NCBI GenBank assembly: GCA_029260135.1
Contig: JAJDDV010000068.1
Span: 38,499 to 102,498 of the forward strand
Direction: 5' to 3'
DNA: 64,000 bases
Origin: Phycisphaerae bacterium
Lineage (GTDB): Bacteria; Planctomycetota; Phycisphaerae; UBA1845
Below, one piece after another: positions 41,107 through 51,029 of this stretch. Numbering within the stretch: the first letter of the stretch is position 1; each line of letters starts with the position of its first letter. The position numbers and the translations under genes are program-made. The notes beneath the pieces are model-generated. The model saw only the letters and a list, made by a program, of their open reading frames with translations, did no database searches and was not told the origin of the DNA.

Positions 41107-41377
41107 ACCTAGCGTCTTCCGGTTTCGGGACGGGGGCCTCGCTGGATTCTTGAATTTGAGAATCTCGCTCTCCCGTATATTGCCATCCGAGTCGATTCTC
41201 GTCGATATCGTAAGAATTATTTGTCGAGGGGTTTCTCGCGAGATCACAGGGGAAGATCTCGCCGCACCTAATCTACAACAACGTTCGGCTCTACGAATCG
41301 TCGGCCCTCGGAGGCTGGCTCGGGTGGTCATAGCTGCGCTGTGACCGCACCGGCCGCATCCAGGGGGGAAGGGGCTC

Positions 41378-42142
41378 ATGGCGATTTCTCGGACCGTCGG
41401 CGTTCGCACGTCGGTTGGCTGTGTTTTCCTGGCAATTCTGGCGGCTTCGATCCCTGTGACGGGGGCGAGCCCCGCGTTCACACAGCGTTCCATGGCGGAT
41501 GCGTTCACGCAGGGTCCTGGAATCGCGAACCACCCTGTGGATGTGGTCCCTTCTTCGAGTATTCAAGTGCCGTCGGGCTGGCCCCTGGGGTCGAACGGGA
41601 AGATCACCTGCTCCACTTGCCATGACGCACTTCCGGCGTTGGACGGAAGTTCTGAGGCGTTCTTGAGGGATGTCGGCGGTCCTGGGCAGGGGTTCTGCCA
41701 GAAGTGTCACGGCGCGTCACTGGCGTCCGGGGGTTCGTCGGCGCACTGGATGGCGATGGGTCGAGCCCACGTCAGGGAGCAGGAATACGGATCAGCGTCC
41801 GTGGCGAGCGGTCGCCTGGACACGGAATCCGCCCGATGTTTGGGCTGCCACGACGGCGTGACGGCCTCGGATAGGCACAACACGACGGCGGCGGGACGGT
41901 CGAGCTTGGGCTTCGGCGACCGCATGTCGAACCATCCCATCGGCGTTGGTTACGGTGTCAAGCGTGGGAAAACCGCTTCTACCGCGTTGAGACCGGTGAA
42001 TCTTCTTCCGTCGGCGGTCCGTCTTCCTCAGGGCAAGGTGAGCTGCGTTTCGTGCCACAATCTCTACTCGCCGGACCCGAATCACCTTACGGTCTCAATC
42101 GAGAATTCAAGTCTTTGCTTTACGTGCCATAATATGGGTTAG
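41378..42142 (+). CDS. Secreted multiheme c-type cytochrome, 5 CXXCH
   Basis: CSTCH, CQKCH, CLGCH, CVSCH, CFTCH; signal peptide. Confidence 0.9.
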   Translation: MAISRTVGVRTSVGCVFLAILAASIPVTGASPAFTQRSMADAFTQGPGIANHPVDVVPSSSIQVPSGWPLGSNGKITCSTCHDALPALDGSSEAFLRDVGGPGQGFCQKCHGASLASGGSSAHWMAMGRAHVREQEYGSASVASGRLDTESARCLGCHDGVTASDRHNTTAAGRSSLGFGDRMSNHPIGVGYGVKRGKTASTALRPVNLLPSAVRLPQGKVSCVSCHNLYSPDPNHLTVSIENSSLCFTCHNMG

Positions 42143-42440
42143 CCTCGAATCGACGTCGCTGTGAACCGATGGGCTTTGGGGGTGTTCGGCCGATTTGCGC
42201 GCGACGCTCAGACTGAAAGCGGGCGATGGGTGGGCGTATTGAGCGCGCGCGTTTGGGTCGGGCGTCTCTCTTTTCGCCGTGTACATTGCAGCGACCACCA
42301 CGGTGTGCGATAGCGAGCGCTTCTTGCGCGGCATGAAACTTGCCCCCGCTCACTGGGAGGCGATTCCTTCGCGTCTCATCTTGTGGGTCGCCTGCCAATT
42401 GTGTATCGCATGATTGGTTGATGTGCGATCGAATACCGAA

Positions 42441-43859
42441 ATGAACGGGGAACGTGCCATAGCGAAAGCGTTGCCGGAACCTGCTAGTGAGAGTGGCGGG
42501 GAAGGCGGTGCGCGCATACCGTGCGACCCGCCGTCCGGTACATCGCCGTCGGACTCAACGCCGGTCAGCGATCCCCATTTTGCAGAGAGCCCCCGTCCAC
42601 GGCGGAGGCGGCGTCGTGGCGAGCGGTTTTTCATTCCCGCGGCGCTATTGATCGGTTGCGCCGGCATGTTCGTCGGGGCGGACGTCATTGAGCAGTATTT
42701 GTTTCCGCGGATGTCGGTTGGTTGGCACCATGCGCTCCTGACGATGCGCGCCGCGATTGTTACAGGCGTCGGTTGTGTCTTGGTTTACCTAGTGATGCAG
42801 CGCGAGCAGCGTCGCCTGTCCGACACGGCTGAACACTTGTCGTCCCTGCTGGAGTCCTACAAATCGGAGGTCGGTGCGGCGGGGCATTTCGAAAACCCCT
42901 ACCTGGTGTACTGTCGGGACGTTCTCACCTGTAATCGTCCGGACTGCCCGCACTACACTGATCACAGGATGCGCTGTTGGCAGACCGTGGCCTTGTGCGG
43001 CGCGTCACGGGGAGACAGCGCACCGCCGATCACGATCCAGAAGTGTCACGAGTGTGATGTATACCGGATGTCTTGTCCGGACGGGCTGACGGAGTTGGGT
43101 GAGAGCTTCAACAACTTGATGTTCCTTCTGCAGGCGGAGGCCAAGCAGGTCGGGCGCATGCGTGCCCAGCTGGTGGAAAAGGAGAAGATGGTTGCGATCG
43201 GCCAGATCGCCTCGGGGATCGCTCACGAGGTGGGCAATCCGCTGTCGAGCATCTCGTCGATCGTTCAGATGTTGCAGCGAGGGAAAGGGGAGATGCCGGC
43301 CAACGAGCAGTTGGAGCTGATCCAGACCCACATACGCCGTATTTCGACGACGGTCCGGCAGCTGGTCAGCCTTGCCCGTCCGTCGGGCGGCGGATGGGAG
43401 ACGATCGACATCGTCCGCGTTCTCGAGGAGGTGGTGCGTCTGGTGGGGTTCGATCGGCGTGCGCGGGGCGTGGAAATCGTCAGCCACCATCCCGATTCCC
43501 TTCCGATGACGTACGGGATGCGCGGGCAGCTCGAGCAGGTGTTTATCAATCTTTGCCTGAATGCACTCGACGCGATGCCGGATGGTGGTACGCTAACGAT
43601 CAACGCGGAGGCGAACGGGCATGACGTTCGCGTTCACGTTTCAGACACGGGGTGTGGGATCGGGTCGGAGCTGGGGCGCCGCATCTTCGAGCCGTTTTTC
43701 ACGACCAAACAACCGGGGCACGGCACGGGCCTGGGCCTCTCGGTGAGTTACGGAATCGTCCAAAAACACGGTGGGAGCATTGACTTCACCTCGGTCGTCG
43801 GCGGCGGCACCGAGTTTACCGTGCAAATACCGGTCCACGATCAAGCGCCGGGAGCATGA
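42441..43859 (+). CDS. Membrane sensor histidine kinase with Cys-rich linker
   Basis: Two TM segments; [31 protein letters not shown]...[26 protein letters not shown]; His[29 protein letters not shown]; HATPase [26 protein letters not shown]. Confidence 0.93.
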   Translation: MNGERAIAKALPEPASESGGEGGARIPCDPPSGTSPSDSTPVSDPHFAESPRPRRRRRRGERFFIPAALLIGCAGMFVGADVIEQYLFPRMSVGWHHALLTMRAAIVTGVGCVLVYLVMQREQRRLSDTAEHLSSLLESYKSEVGAAGHFENPYLVYCRDVLTCNRPDCPHYTDHRMRCWQTVALCGASRGDSAPPITIQKCHECDVYRMSCPDGLTELGESFNNLMFLLQAEAKQVGRMRAQLVEKEKMVAIGQIASGIAHEVGNPLSSISSIVQMLQRGKGEMPANEQLELIQTHIRRISTTVRQLVSLARPSGGGWETIDIVRVLEEVVRLVGFDRRARGVEIVSHHPDSLPMTYGMRGQLEQVFINLCLNALDAMPDGGTLTINAEANGHDVRVHVSDTGCGIGSELGRRIFEPFFTTKQPGHGTGLGLSVSYGIVQKHGGSIDFTSVVGGGTEFTVQIPVHDQAPGA

Positions 43860-43860
43860 C

Positions 43861-45243
43861 ATGAGCCAAACCACGATACTGCTGGCGGACGACGAAGACA
43901 CGCTGCGCGAGAACCTCGCCAAAGTCCTTTCGGAAGAGGGTTTCGACGTCATTGCGTGTCGCGACGGCACCGAAGCGCTCAAGGCGCTGCGCAACAGCTC
44001 GATCGACGCCATTATTACGGATCTTCGCATGCCCGGTGTTACCGGCATGGACCTGATCGACCATGCCGCCAAGCTGGCGCCGGACGCCACCGTCATTGTC
44101 ATCACCGCGTTCGGGCAGGTGGAGACCGCGGTCGAGGCGATGAAGAAGGGCGCGCGAGACTACATCTGCAAACCGATCATCTTCGACGAGGTCATCTTCC
44201 GTCTGAAGCGATTGCTCGCACATGACGAACTGGCGCGTCAGAACAAGTTGCTTCGCGACGAGATCAAGCAGAAGTACGACTACTCGGGCATCGTGGCGAA
44301 GTCGCCGTCGATGGCGGCGATCGTCGACACGATCAAGCGGATCTCTCACACGACCAGTAACGTCCTGATCTGCGGCTCCAGCGGTACCGGAAAAGAGGTG
44401 CTCGCCCGGGCGTTGCACTACGGCGGCGTCACGCATGACAAGCCCTTTGTGGCCGTCAACTGCGGCGGGCTGGCGGAGACGCTGGTCGAGAGCGAGCTGT
44501 TCGGGTATCGCAAAGGGGCGTTCACCGGCGCCGACACGGACCGTACCGGTTATTTCGAGGCGGCCAACGGGGGAACGCTTTTTCTCGATGAAATCGGTAA
44601 TCTTCCCCTGGCCAGCCAGGCGGTCCTGCTTCGGGCGATCGAGGAGAAGGCGGTCACCCGCGTGGGTGACAACCGTCCCCGGTCGGTGAGCATCCGGCTG
44701 ATCGCCGCGACCAACCGAGATCTGGAACTGGCCATCGAACAGCAGGAGTTCCGGGAGGATTTGTACTATCGACTGAATGTGATTCGTCTGACGGTCCCGC
44801 CTCTGCGAGAACGCCCGGAAGATATTCCGGCGCTCGTTGAACACTTCGTGGCAAAGTATAACATGGAGCTGCAGAGTACTTGCCCCGGCTTTTCAGTCGG
44901 AGCCATGGAGGCGATGCAGCAGCATCCCTGGCGCGGGAACGTTCGCGAACTGGAGAACGTCGTCGAGCGTGCGATGATTTTTGCGGGCAACAACGCGGTG
45001 CAACGATCGGACCTGTCCGTTGTCGATACGGGCATCACGATCAATGCGCCGCATTCATCCGTGAATCTTCGCTCGGCGACGCACGAATTTGAACGTCAGC
45101 ACATTACGAAGGTGCTGTCGAGCCATTCCTACAACAAGGTCGCGACCGCGGAAGCGTTGGGGATCGGGCTGTCGAGTCTCTATCGCAAGATGGAAGAGCT
45201 TGCGATCTCCAAGTCCGTCCCGGAGACGTCACGCACGAGTTGA
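43861..45243 (+). CDS. Sigma-54-dependent NtrC-family response regulator
   Basis: Receiver (ILLADDEDTLRENLAKVLSEEG), AAA+ with GSSGTGKEVLARALH, GAFTGAD and FLDEIGNLPL, C-terminal Fis-like HTH. Confidence 0.96.
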   Translation: MSQTTILLADDEDTLRENLAKVLSEEGFDVIACRDGTEALKALRNSSIDAIITDLRMPGVTGMDLIDHAAKLAPDATVIVITAFGQVETAVEAMKKGARDYICKPIIFDEVIFRLKRLLAHDELARQNKLLRDEIKQKYDYSGIVAKSPSMAAIVDTIKRISHTTSNVLICGSSGTGKEVLARALHYGGVTHDKPFVAVNCGGLAETLVESELFGYRKGAFTGADTDRTGYFEAANGGTLFLDEIGNLPLASQAVLLRAIEEKAVTRVGDNRPRSVSIRLIAATNRDLELAIEQQEFREDLYYRLNVIRLTVPPLRERPEDIPALVEHFVAKYNMELQSTCPGFSVGAMEAMQQHPWRGNVRELENVVERAMIFAGNNAVQRSDLSVVDTGITINAPHSSVNLRSATHEFERQHITKVLSSHSYNKVATAEALGIGLSSLYRKMEELAISKSVPETSRTS

Positions 45244-45292
45244 GCGTGTTTTTCCGGGCGGAGGGACCTTACGGAGTAGGGAGAACGACGAT

Positions 45293-46468
45293 ATGCGGTC
45301 CGCCTTTCGAGCCGCGCTATGCGCCGGGCTCGGTCTTGTTTTGACCACACCGGTATCGGTTCGCGCCCAGTTCGGCACGCACCCGCCCATGCCCGGCCAG
45401 CAGTTCCATCTTCAAGTTCGGCTTGGACACGCCTCCAGCGCCGAGGTCATCAGCGTGGTCGCGGCCATCCCCCTGGTGACGGCGCCGGCCGATCTTGATC
45501 AATCGGTCGCCCTTCCCAAGCCCTACGCGCCGGTCAAGATTACGAAGTACTTCCCCAAGGCCACCATGGAGCAGGACGTCGCCACCGATCCGAGCGGCAA
45601 GTCCGCCCCTGCGATCAAGATCGCGATCGTCGGCGCCAAGCAGTCGTTTGAGCGGTGGCTGATCGCCGGCGACGCCGAGCGCAATCGCATGACCAGCCTC
45701 ATCGGAACCTGGCGGTACATGGCCGTCGACAACCGCGAGCAGCGAGGCGCCTTGCACACCCAGTTCGAGAGGGAAGCGGGCGGTGATCCGCAACTGGTGG
45801 TGACCCGCACGGACGGGAGCGGGTCGCAAACGCTCGGGGTCAAGGTGGGTCGCACGCACCAGCTCGACGAGCTGGGCTGCGAGGTACGCGTCAAGGAGTT
45901 TTTCCCGCACTTCGCGCTCAACGAGTCGACAAAGAAGCCGATGAATCAATCGGACGAGCGGTCGAATCCGGCGGTTCTCGTTGAGATTCAGCAGGGCGAC
46001 CGTCGTGAGGAGCGGTGGATCTTCTCGAAGTATCCGGACTTCGGATCCAAGAAGGGATCCGCGCTTCCTTTTCATGTGACGCTCGACTGTCCGCTCAACC
46101 GCAAGAGCGATACGCCGGACTTCGTCGTGCTTTCCGTGGATCGAAAGGAACACGAGTTGTGGACGCGATATAAGGACGAGACGTCGTCCAGGCCGATCGC
46201 GACGGGTGACAAGACACCCGTGAGTGGTTCTTCCTATTCCTTCTCGGTCGCGGCATTCACGCCGTCGGGCCGACTGGTCGAGAAGTACCGACCGGCGGAG
46301 GGTCGTTCCGGGCAACCCACGTTACGTGTCGTGGCGCAGGGTGAGGATGGCAAGCCGATGCCGGTTTGGCTGGAGCTGGGCAAAGCGCGAACCGTGACCA
46401 CGCCGAACGGCCGTTTGACTTTGCTGTTTGCGGCCCAGCCAGGCTCCATGCCGGGGGGACACCCATGA
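45293..46468 (+). CDS. Secreted ResB-periplasmic-domain-like protein
   Basis: Signal peptide MRSAFRAALCAGLGLVLTTPVSVRAQ; GCEVRVKEFFPHFALNE...NPAVLVEIQQGDRREERWIFSKYPDFGSKKGS aligns with the ResB at 56045..57964. Confidence 0.7.
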   Translation: MRSAFRAALCAGLGLVLTTPVSVRAQFGTHPPMPGQQFHLQVRLGHASSAEVISVVAAIPLVTAPADLDQSVALPKPYAPVKITKYFPKATMEQDVATDPSGKSAPAIKIAIVGAKQSFERWLIAGDAERNRMTSLIGTWRYMAVDNREQRGALHTQFEREAGGDPQLVVTRTDGSGSQTLGVKVGRTHQLDELGCEVRVKEFFPHFALNESTKKPMNQSDERSNPAVLVEIQQGDRREERWIFSKYPDFGSKKGSALPFHVTLDCPLNRKSDTPDFVVLSVDRKEHELWTRYKDETSSRPIATGDKTPVSGSSYSFSVAAFTPSGRLVEKYRPAEGRSGQPTLRVVAQGEDGKPMPVWLELGKARTVTTPNGRLTLLFAAQPGSMPGGHP

Positions 46469-47796
46469 TGTTGCGCGGGCTCACTGTGGTGGTGATCGCC
46501 GTCACGGCGCTGACGCTCGCGCGCGGCCAGACCCCGCCGCCGGGATATCAGGGAAGTTGCACCGACGCCGGTTGCCACGCCGAGTACGCCAAGCGACCCG
46601 TGATCCACAGTCCCGTGGAGACGGGCACGTGCGATGCCTGCCATGAAGTCGCCGATGAAAAGGCTCACAAGTTCGAGTTCACGGCGGAAGAGAGTGAGCT
46701 CTGCGTCGAGTGTCACGAGTTCGACGACGTGAAAACCGTTCATCAGCCTGTGGAGGACGGCACCTGTACGGCCTGTCACGACCCGCACGCATCGCAAAAC
46801 GCGAAGCTCTTGACCGCGGACTCGGAGGCGGCGTTGTGCTTCGAATGTCACGATGACTTTTCCGACGAGCACGAGTTCCTCCACGGTCCGGTTGCTGCGG
46901 AAACCTGCACCGCTTGCCACCTACCGCACGGATCGGATCACGGTTCGATTCTTGTCGCCGAAGGGAGTGGGCTTTGTTTGCGCTGCCACAGCGACATGGG
47001 CAGTCGCATCAAGAAGGACGCCGGCGTCCACGAACCGGTCAAGGGTGGTTGTGTCGATTGTCATGACCCGCACGGCGCGGATCATCGCCTGTTCGTGACG
47101 AGCGCCCAGCCCGACCTTTGCCTGGACTGCCACGACGAAATCTCCGACCTCGTGGACGATGCCGAGGTAGGGCACGACGCGGTGACGGTGGATCGGGCCT
47201 GCCTGAACTGTCACGATCCGCACGAGTCGGCGCACGGTTCATTGTTGTTGAACAAGCCGATGGCGCTCTGCTTGAAGTGTCACAATCAGGAGTTGCCCTC
47301 CGGCGATCGCAAGCTGGCCAACATCGCCAAGCACCTCAAGGAGAAGCCGCACCACCACGGGCCGATCCAGGACGAAGACTGCACCGCCTGCCACACCCCC
47401 CACGGTGGCGAGTTCTTCCGCCTGCTGACCGGCGCGTTTCCGGGGAGCTTCTATTCCTCCTATTCCGAAGACGGTTATGCGCTCTGTTTCGAGTGTCACG
47501 ATGTCGAGTTGGCGGAGGAGGAGGCGACGGACGAAGCGACGGGGTTTCGCAACGGGGAGAAGAACTTGCACTTCGTTCACGTGAATCGAGAGGTTAAGGG
47601 ACGGACCTGTCGCGCTTGCCATGATTTCCACGCCTCCGATAACGACAAGCACATCGCGCGGACGGTTCCGTTCGGCGAGTGGGCGATTCCGATCAATTAT
47701 CGAGCCACCGAAGCCGGCGGTTCGTGTCAGCCGGGGTGTCATAAGCGGTACACGTACGACCGAGAAACCGCCGTTGTGAATCTTCCCGCGCCCTGA
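46465..47796 (+). CDS. Multiheme c-type cytochrome: 13 CXXCH plus CTDAGCH (C-X4-CH) and CQPGCH (C-X3-CH)
   Basis: Paired CXXCH repeats (e.g. CTACHDPHAS, CTACHLPHGS, CVDCHDPHGA); start overlaps the upstream stop (ATGA). Confidence 0.95.
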   Translation: MMLRGLTVVVIAVTALTLARGQTPPPGYQGSCTDAGCHAEYAKRPVIHSPVETGTCDACHEVADEKAHKFEFTAEESELCVECHEFDDVKTVHQPVEDGTCTACHDPHASQNAKLLTADSEAALCFECHDDFSDEHEFLHGPVAAETCTACHLPHGSDHGSILVAEGSGLCLRCHSDMGSRIKKDAGVHEPVKGGCVDCHDPHGADHRLFVTSAQPDLCLDCHDEISDLVDDAEVGHDAVTVDRACLNCHDPHESAHGSLLLNKPMALCLKCHNQELPSGDRKLANIAKHLKEKPHHHGPIQDEDCTACHTPHGGEFFRLLTGAFPGSFYSSYSEDGYALCFECHDVELAEEEATDEATGFRNGEKNLHFVHVNREVKGRTCRACHDFHASDNDKHIARTVPFGEWAIPINYRATEAGGSCQPGCHKRYTYDRETAVVNLPAP

Positions 47797-48042
47797 GAAG
47801 CCGCCCGGCCTTACCTTTCTTCCTGCCCTCTCGCGGACGCACGGAGCCAACGCCCCCATTTCCCCACATTCCAGGAATCGAGAAGGCGGGGTCTCTCGTT
47901 CCCGAGAATGGGAATGGCGGTCGAACGGCGATCCAGTCGGCGCTGACGCGCCCCGAGGCGAGGCGCCGTAAGTTCGTTATTTACAAGAGGTTAGATTCTT
48001 CCGTGTCGTGGTACGTAGTTTCTGCTTCATCTGCCTTGTTTT

Positions 48043-48058
48043 TGGCACGCACAGTGTA
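48043..48058 (+). promoter_or_regulatory. Candidate sigma-54 promoter TGGCACGCACAGTGTA
   Basis: Consensus -24 TGGCACG; -12 imperfect (GTGTA rather than TTGCW); upstream of the tetraheme gene. Confidence 0.4.
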
Positions 48059-48193
48059 TCTCCTGATTCGCGACGGTTGCCCCACAAACGGGTCTGGATT
48101 GGCATGGGGCAACGGGACGAGGCCTCCAAGGTTGGAGGCGCACGCAAGGCTGGGAAAGGCTAGATAGCTGCTACTTAAATGGAGGTTTGCATT

Positions 48194-48832
48194 ATGAAAC
48201 GTTTGGTAGGACTCACGATCGCGGCATTGATTCTCGCCACGCCCGTGATGGCGCAGATTGTCCCAGGGGACCATGGGACGTATCCGTCAGTCAACGTCAC
48301 GAACACCCCGCACAACCTGAACAACTATCCGGGGGTCACGCTGCCCGGTAACCAGGTTTGCCTTCCGTGCCATACGCCGCATAATGCCCTGCTGAATAAT
48401 TCGCAGGTCTTGTGGAATCATGCTCTGACCGGCGAGACGTTCGCGATGTACACGAGCGGTACGGGTCAGCCGGACGTTCCCAGCAAGCTCTGCCTGAGTT
48501 GCCATGACGGCGTGACCGCGATCGACAGCTACGGCGGAGCCGCCGGGACCGCCGCCCTTGTGCTCAGCGGCGGCGCGGCGCTGGGTGCCGATCTGACCGA
48601 CGATCACCCGATCGGGATTGCCTATCCCACGGCGTTGCCCTCCGAGTATCGTGATGCGGGCACGTTTGCTCCGGGCATCGGCGGTGGCCCCGGCGTCCAG
48701 CTCGTCAGCATCGGTGGTGTGATGCGGGTCGAGTGCACGTCGTGCCACGATGTGCATAACAACGGGCTGAACCACTTCCTCCGCGTACCGTTGGAGGAGA
48801 GCTACATCTGCCTGCAGTGCCACATTAAGTAG
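48194..48832 (+). CDS. Secreted tetraheme c-type cytochrome
   Basis: CLPCHTPHN, CLSCHDGVT, CTSCHDVHN, CLQCHIK; signal peptide; ggaggt RBS. Confidence 0.93.
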   Translation: MKRLVGLTIAALILATPVMAQIVPGDHGTYPSVNVTNTPHNLNNYPGVTLPGNQVCLPCHTPHNALLNNSQVLWNHALTGETFAMYTSGTGQPDVPSKLCLSCHDGVTAIDSYGGAAGTAALVLSGGAALGADLTDDHPIGIAYPTALPSEYRDAGTFAPGIGGGPGVQLVSIGGVMRVECTSCHDVHNNGLNHFLRVPLEESYICLQCHIK

Positions 48833-48910
48833 CCTGAAGCGACGCGGCCTCTGGCGACGATGCCATCCGGCTGCGAATAGATGAGTCGCCGCGATTTCGC
48901 AGGTGATTTG

Positions 48911-48946
48911 AAGGGCGTGCCCCGAAACGGGCCGCCCTTTTTTTTT
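48911..48946 (+). terminator. Rho-independent terminator after the tetraheme cytochrome
   Basis: aagggcgtgccccgaaacgggccgccctttttttt. Confidence 0.9.
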
Positions 48947-49000
48947 GCTCATCCTGCGTGACGAATGCGCACGAACTCGGTACATCAGTAGCGGAGTTGA

Positions 49001-49016
49001 TGGCACTTGTCGTGCT
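49001..49016 (+). promoter_or_regulatory. Candidate sigma-54 promoter TGGCACTTGTCGTGCT
   Basis: GG-N10-GC spacing, TGGCAC-N5-GTGC; just after a terminator and about 145 nt before the NHL/cytochrome/barrel operon. Confidence 0.55.
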
Positions 49017-49160
49017 CGCTATCCGGACGGAGTCTCCCAAGAGCAAGCTCTATTCAAGGGTAGCGTCTTGAACGACTCCGCACGCGGGAAACACGGCACT
49101 TTCCGCGCTACGCTTGAGCGTTACACGCTATAAGGTCACCGTAAGGACGAGGAACATCGT

Positions 49161-50366
49161 ATGATTCGACGAGCCGTTGAAATGGGTGGTGTTTGTCTCG
49201 TCGTTTTGTTGGCGGGCTGCCAGACGACGAAGAAGGAGAGTTCGCGGCTCCTGCTGTTTCCGTCGCCGCCGGGTACGCCGCGCGTCCAGTTTCTGACATG
49301 GATGACCGGTGCGGAGCAGGTCGAGCCGGGACGCGACGCGTTCGAGAGCTTTGTGCTCGGTGAAGAGTCCAAGCTCTCCCGGTCGATCAACAAGCCCTAT
49401 GGTTTGGCCGCCCGCGACGGCGTGGTCTACGTTTGCGATACGAAGGGGTTGAGCATCTGCAAGCTCGACTTCCGAAGCCAGACGTTTTCCGTCTTCGGCA
49501 TGAGCGGACCGGGACGACTGCGCAAACCGATCAACCTCGCCATCGATCCGATGGGTTATAAGTTCGTCGTCGACCCGCAGCGCAAGCAGATTGTCGTGTT
49601 CGGACCGGGTGACGACTACGTGCGGGCTTTCGACGTTCCCGAGCCTTGCTATCCGGTCGACGTGGCCATCTGGAAAAACGAGCTCTACGTACTCGATAAT
49701 GACGATTCCCCTCGAGTCATCGTGCTGAGCCGCGTCTCCGGCGAGGAGGTTCGGTCCTTTGGTGCGCCCGGCGGCGATCCCGGGCAGTTCAAGAAACCCG
49801 GAAGCGTGGCCTTTGACGCAGAGGGTTTTCTGTACGTCAGTGATACCCACAACTGGCGCATCCAGAAGCTGACGCGTCACGGTGACCCGGTCTGGTCGAA
49901 GGGAACGGCGGGCTACAGCCTCGGGTCGTTCGGCCGCCCCCGCGGACTCCGGGTCGGCCCGGACGATATCGTCTATGTGGTGGACGGCGCGACGGAACTC
50001 GTGCAGATGTACAATACGGACGGGGAGGTCCTCATGCACTTCGGCGGGTCCGGCGACATGCCCGGTGCCATGAGCCTTCCGGCCTCGCTGACGATGGACG
50101 CCACGTCGATCCCGTACTTCAAGAAATACATCCATCCGGATTTCACGGCGGAGTATCTGCTGTTTGTCGCGAACCAGTACGGCGAGCGCCTGATCAACGT
50201 GTATGCCTACGGTTCGTTCCCGGATGGTTACACGTTCGGGCAATCCGAGATCGTCGATCTTCCCATGAGGCCGATGGACGACGGGCTCGCGCCGGTTGAG
50301 ACGCCCCCGGAGGATGAGGCCGAGGATCAGGAGGCGCCGAAACCCGACGCCGACGGACAGGGCTAG
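49161..50366 (+). CDS. NHL-repeat beta-propeller lipoprotein
   Basis: Lipobox VVLLAGC; NHL motifs (GQFKKPGSVAFDAEGFLYVSDTHNWRIQKL). Confidence 0.9.
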   Translation: MIRRAVEMGGVCLVVLLAGCQTTKKESSRLLLFPSPPGTPRVQFLTWMTGAEQVEPGRDAFESFVLGEESKLSRSINKPYGLAARDGVVYVCDTKGLSICKLDFRSQTFSVFGMSGPGRLRKPINLAIDPMGYKFVVDPQRKQIVVFGPGDDYVRAFDVPEPCYPVDVAIWKNELYVLDNDDSPRVIVLSRVSGEEVRSFGAPGGDPGQFKKPGSVAFDAEGFLYVSDTHNWRIQKLTRHGDPVWSKGTAGYSLGSFGRPRGLRVGPDDIVYVVDGATELVQMYNTDGEVLMHFGGSGDMPGAMSLPASLTMDATSIPYFKKYIHPDFTAEYLLFVANQYGERLINVYAYGSFPDGYTFGQSEIVDLPMRPMDDGLAPVETPPEDEAEDQEAPKPDADGQG

Positions 50367-50391
50367 ATCGGGGCGATCGAAGGAGGCTGGT

Positions 50392-50979
50392 TTGTCGACC
50401 GGGCGCGCGCTTATCCTTGCGACCTTCGTTTCCGCGGGCGTCGGGCTTGTCTCGGCCTGTTCCGAGGGGACCCGGTATCGCGTGCTCAGCTACTTCTTCG
50501 ATGGTGTTCCGGATCCTGAGGCGGTGCGGGCGGCCGAGGCTGCGGCGAAGGCGGCGGCTGAAGCGAAGGCGGTTGAGGCGGCGAATGAACCGGAGGCGTT
50601 CGTCCGCGCGTCTTTTGTTCACCCACCGTATGGTCGAGGCGAGTGCGGTGGTTGCCACGACATCCGTAGCGGGGGGCGGTTGGTGCGATCTCCGCAGGAA
50701 GGCCTCTGCCGCACCTGCCACGCGGCGGTGGTCAATGACGTTCGGTTCGCGCACGGACCCGCGGCTGTCCAGGATTGCGTCTTTTGCCACCACTATCACG
50801 CTGCGCCGTACCCGCACGTTGTTCGGCAGGAGATTCCGGCGTTGTGTTATCGTTGTCACGATGCCGATGATGCGGCCCAGGGCGAGCACCACGCAGACCT
50901 CGATACGGAGAATTGCGTGCAGTGTCACTCGCCGCACGGCGGTGACGATCGGTTCTTCTTGAAACGGTCGGACCTTTGA
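50392..50979 (+). CDS. Pentaheme c-type cytochrome, likely lipoprotein
   Basis: TTG start after aaggagg; CGGCH, CRTCH, CVFCH, CYRCH, CVQCH; lipobox-like GLVSAC. Confidence 0.88.
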   Translation: MSTGRALILATFVSAGVGLVSACSEGTRYRVLSYFFDGVPDPEAVRAAEAAAKAAAEAKAVEAANEPEAFVRASFVHPPYGRGECGGCHDIRSGGRLVRSPQEGLCRTCHAAVVNDVRFAHGPAAVQDCVFCHHYHAAPYPHVVRQEIPALCYRCHDADDAAQGEHHADLDTENCVQCHSPHGGDDRFFLKRSDL

Positions 50980-51029
50980 TCGGTGTCGGCCGGGTCCCAT
51001 CACGGGAGTGTTCGAACGGCGAGACCGGC

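Noticed and set aside
45089-45292. N-terminal extension of the 459-aa ORF
   Set aside because: Overlaps the response regulator out of frame; a signal-peptide start at 45293 with an upstream purine-rich RBS is more convincing.
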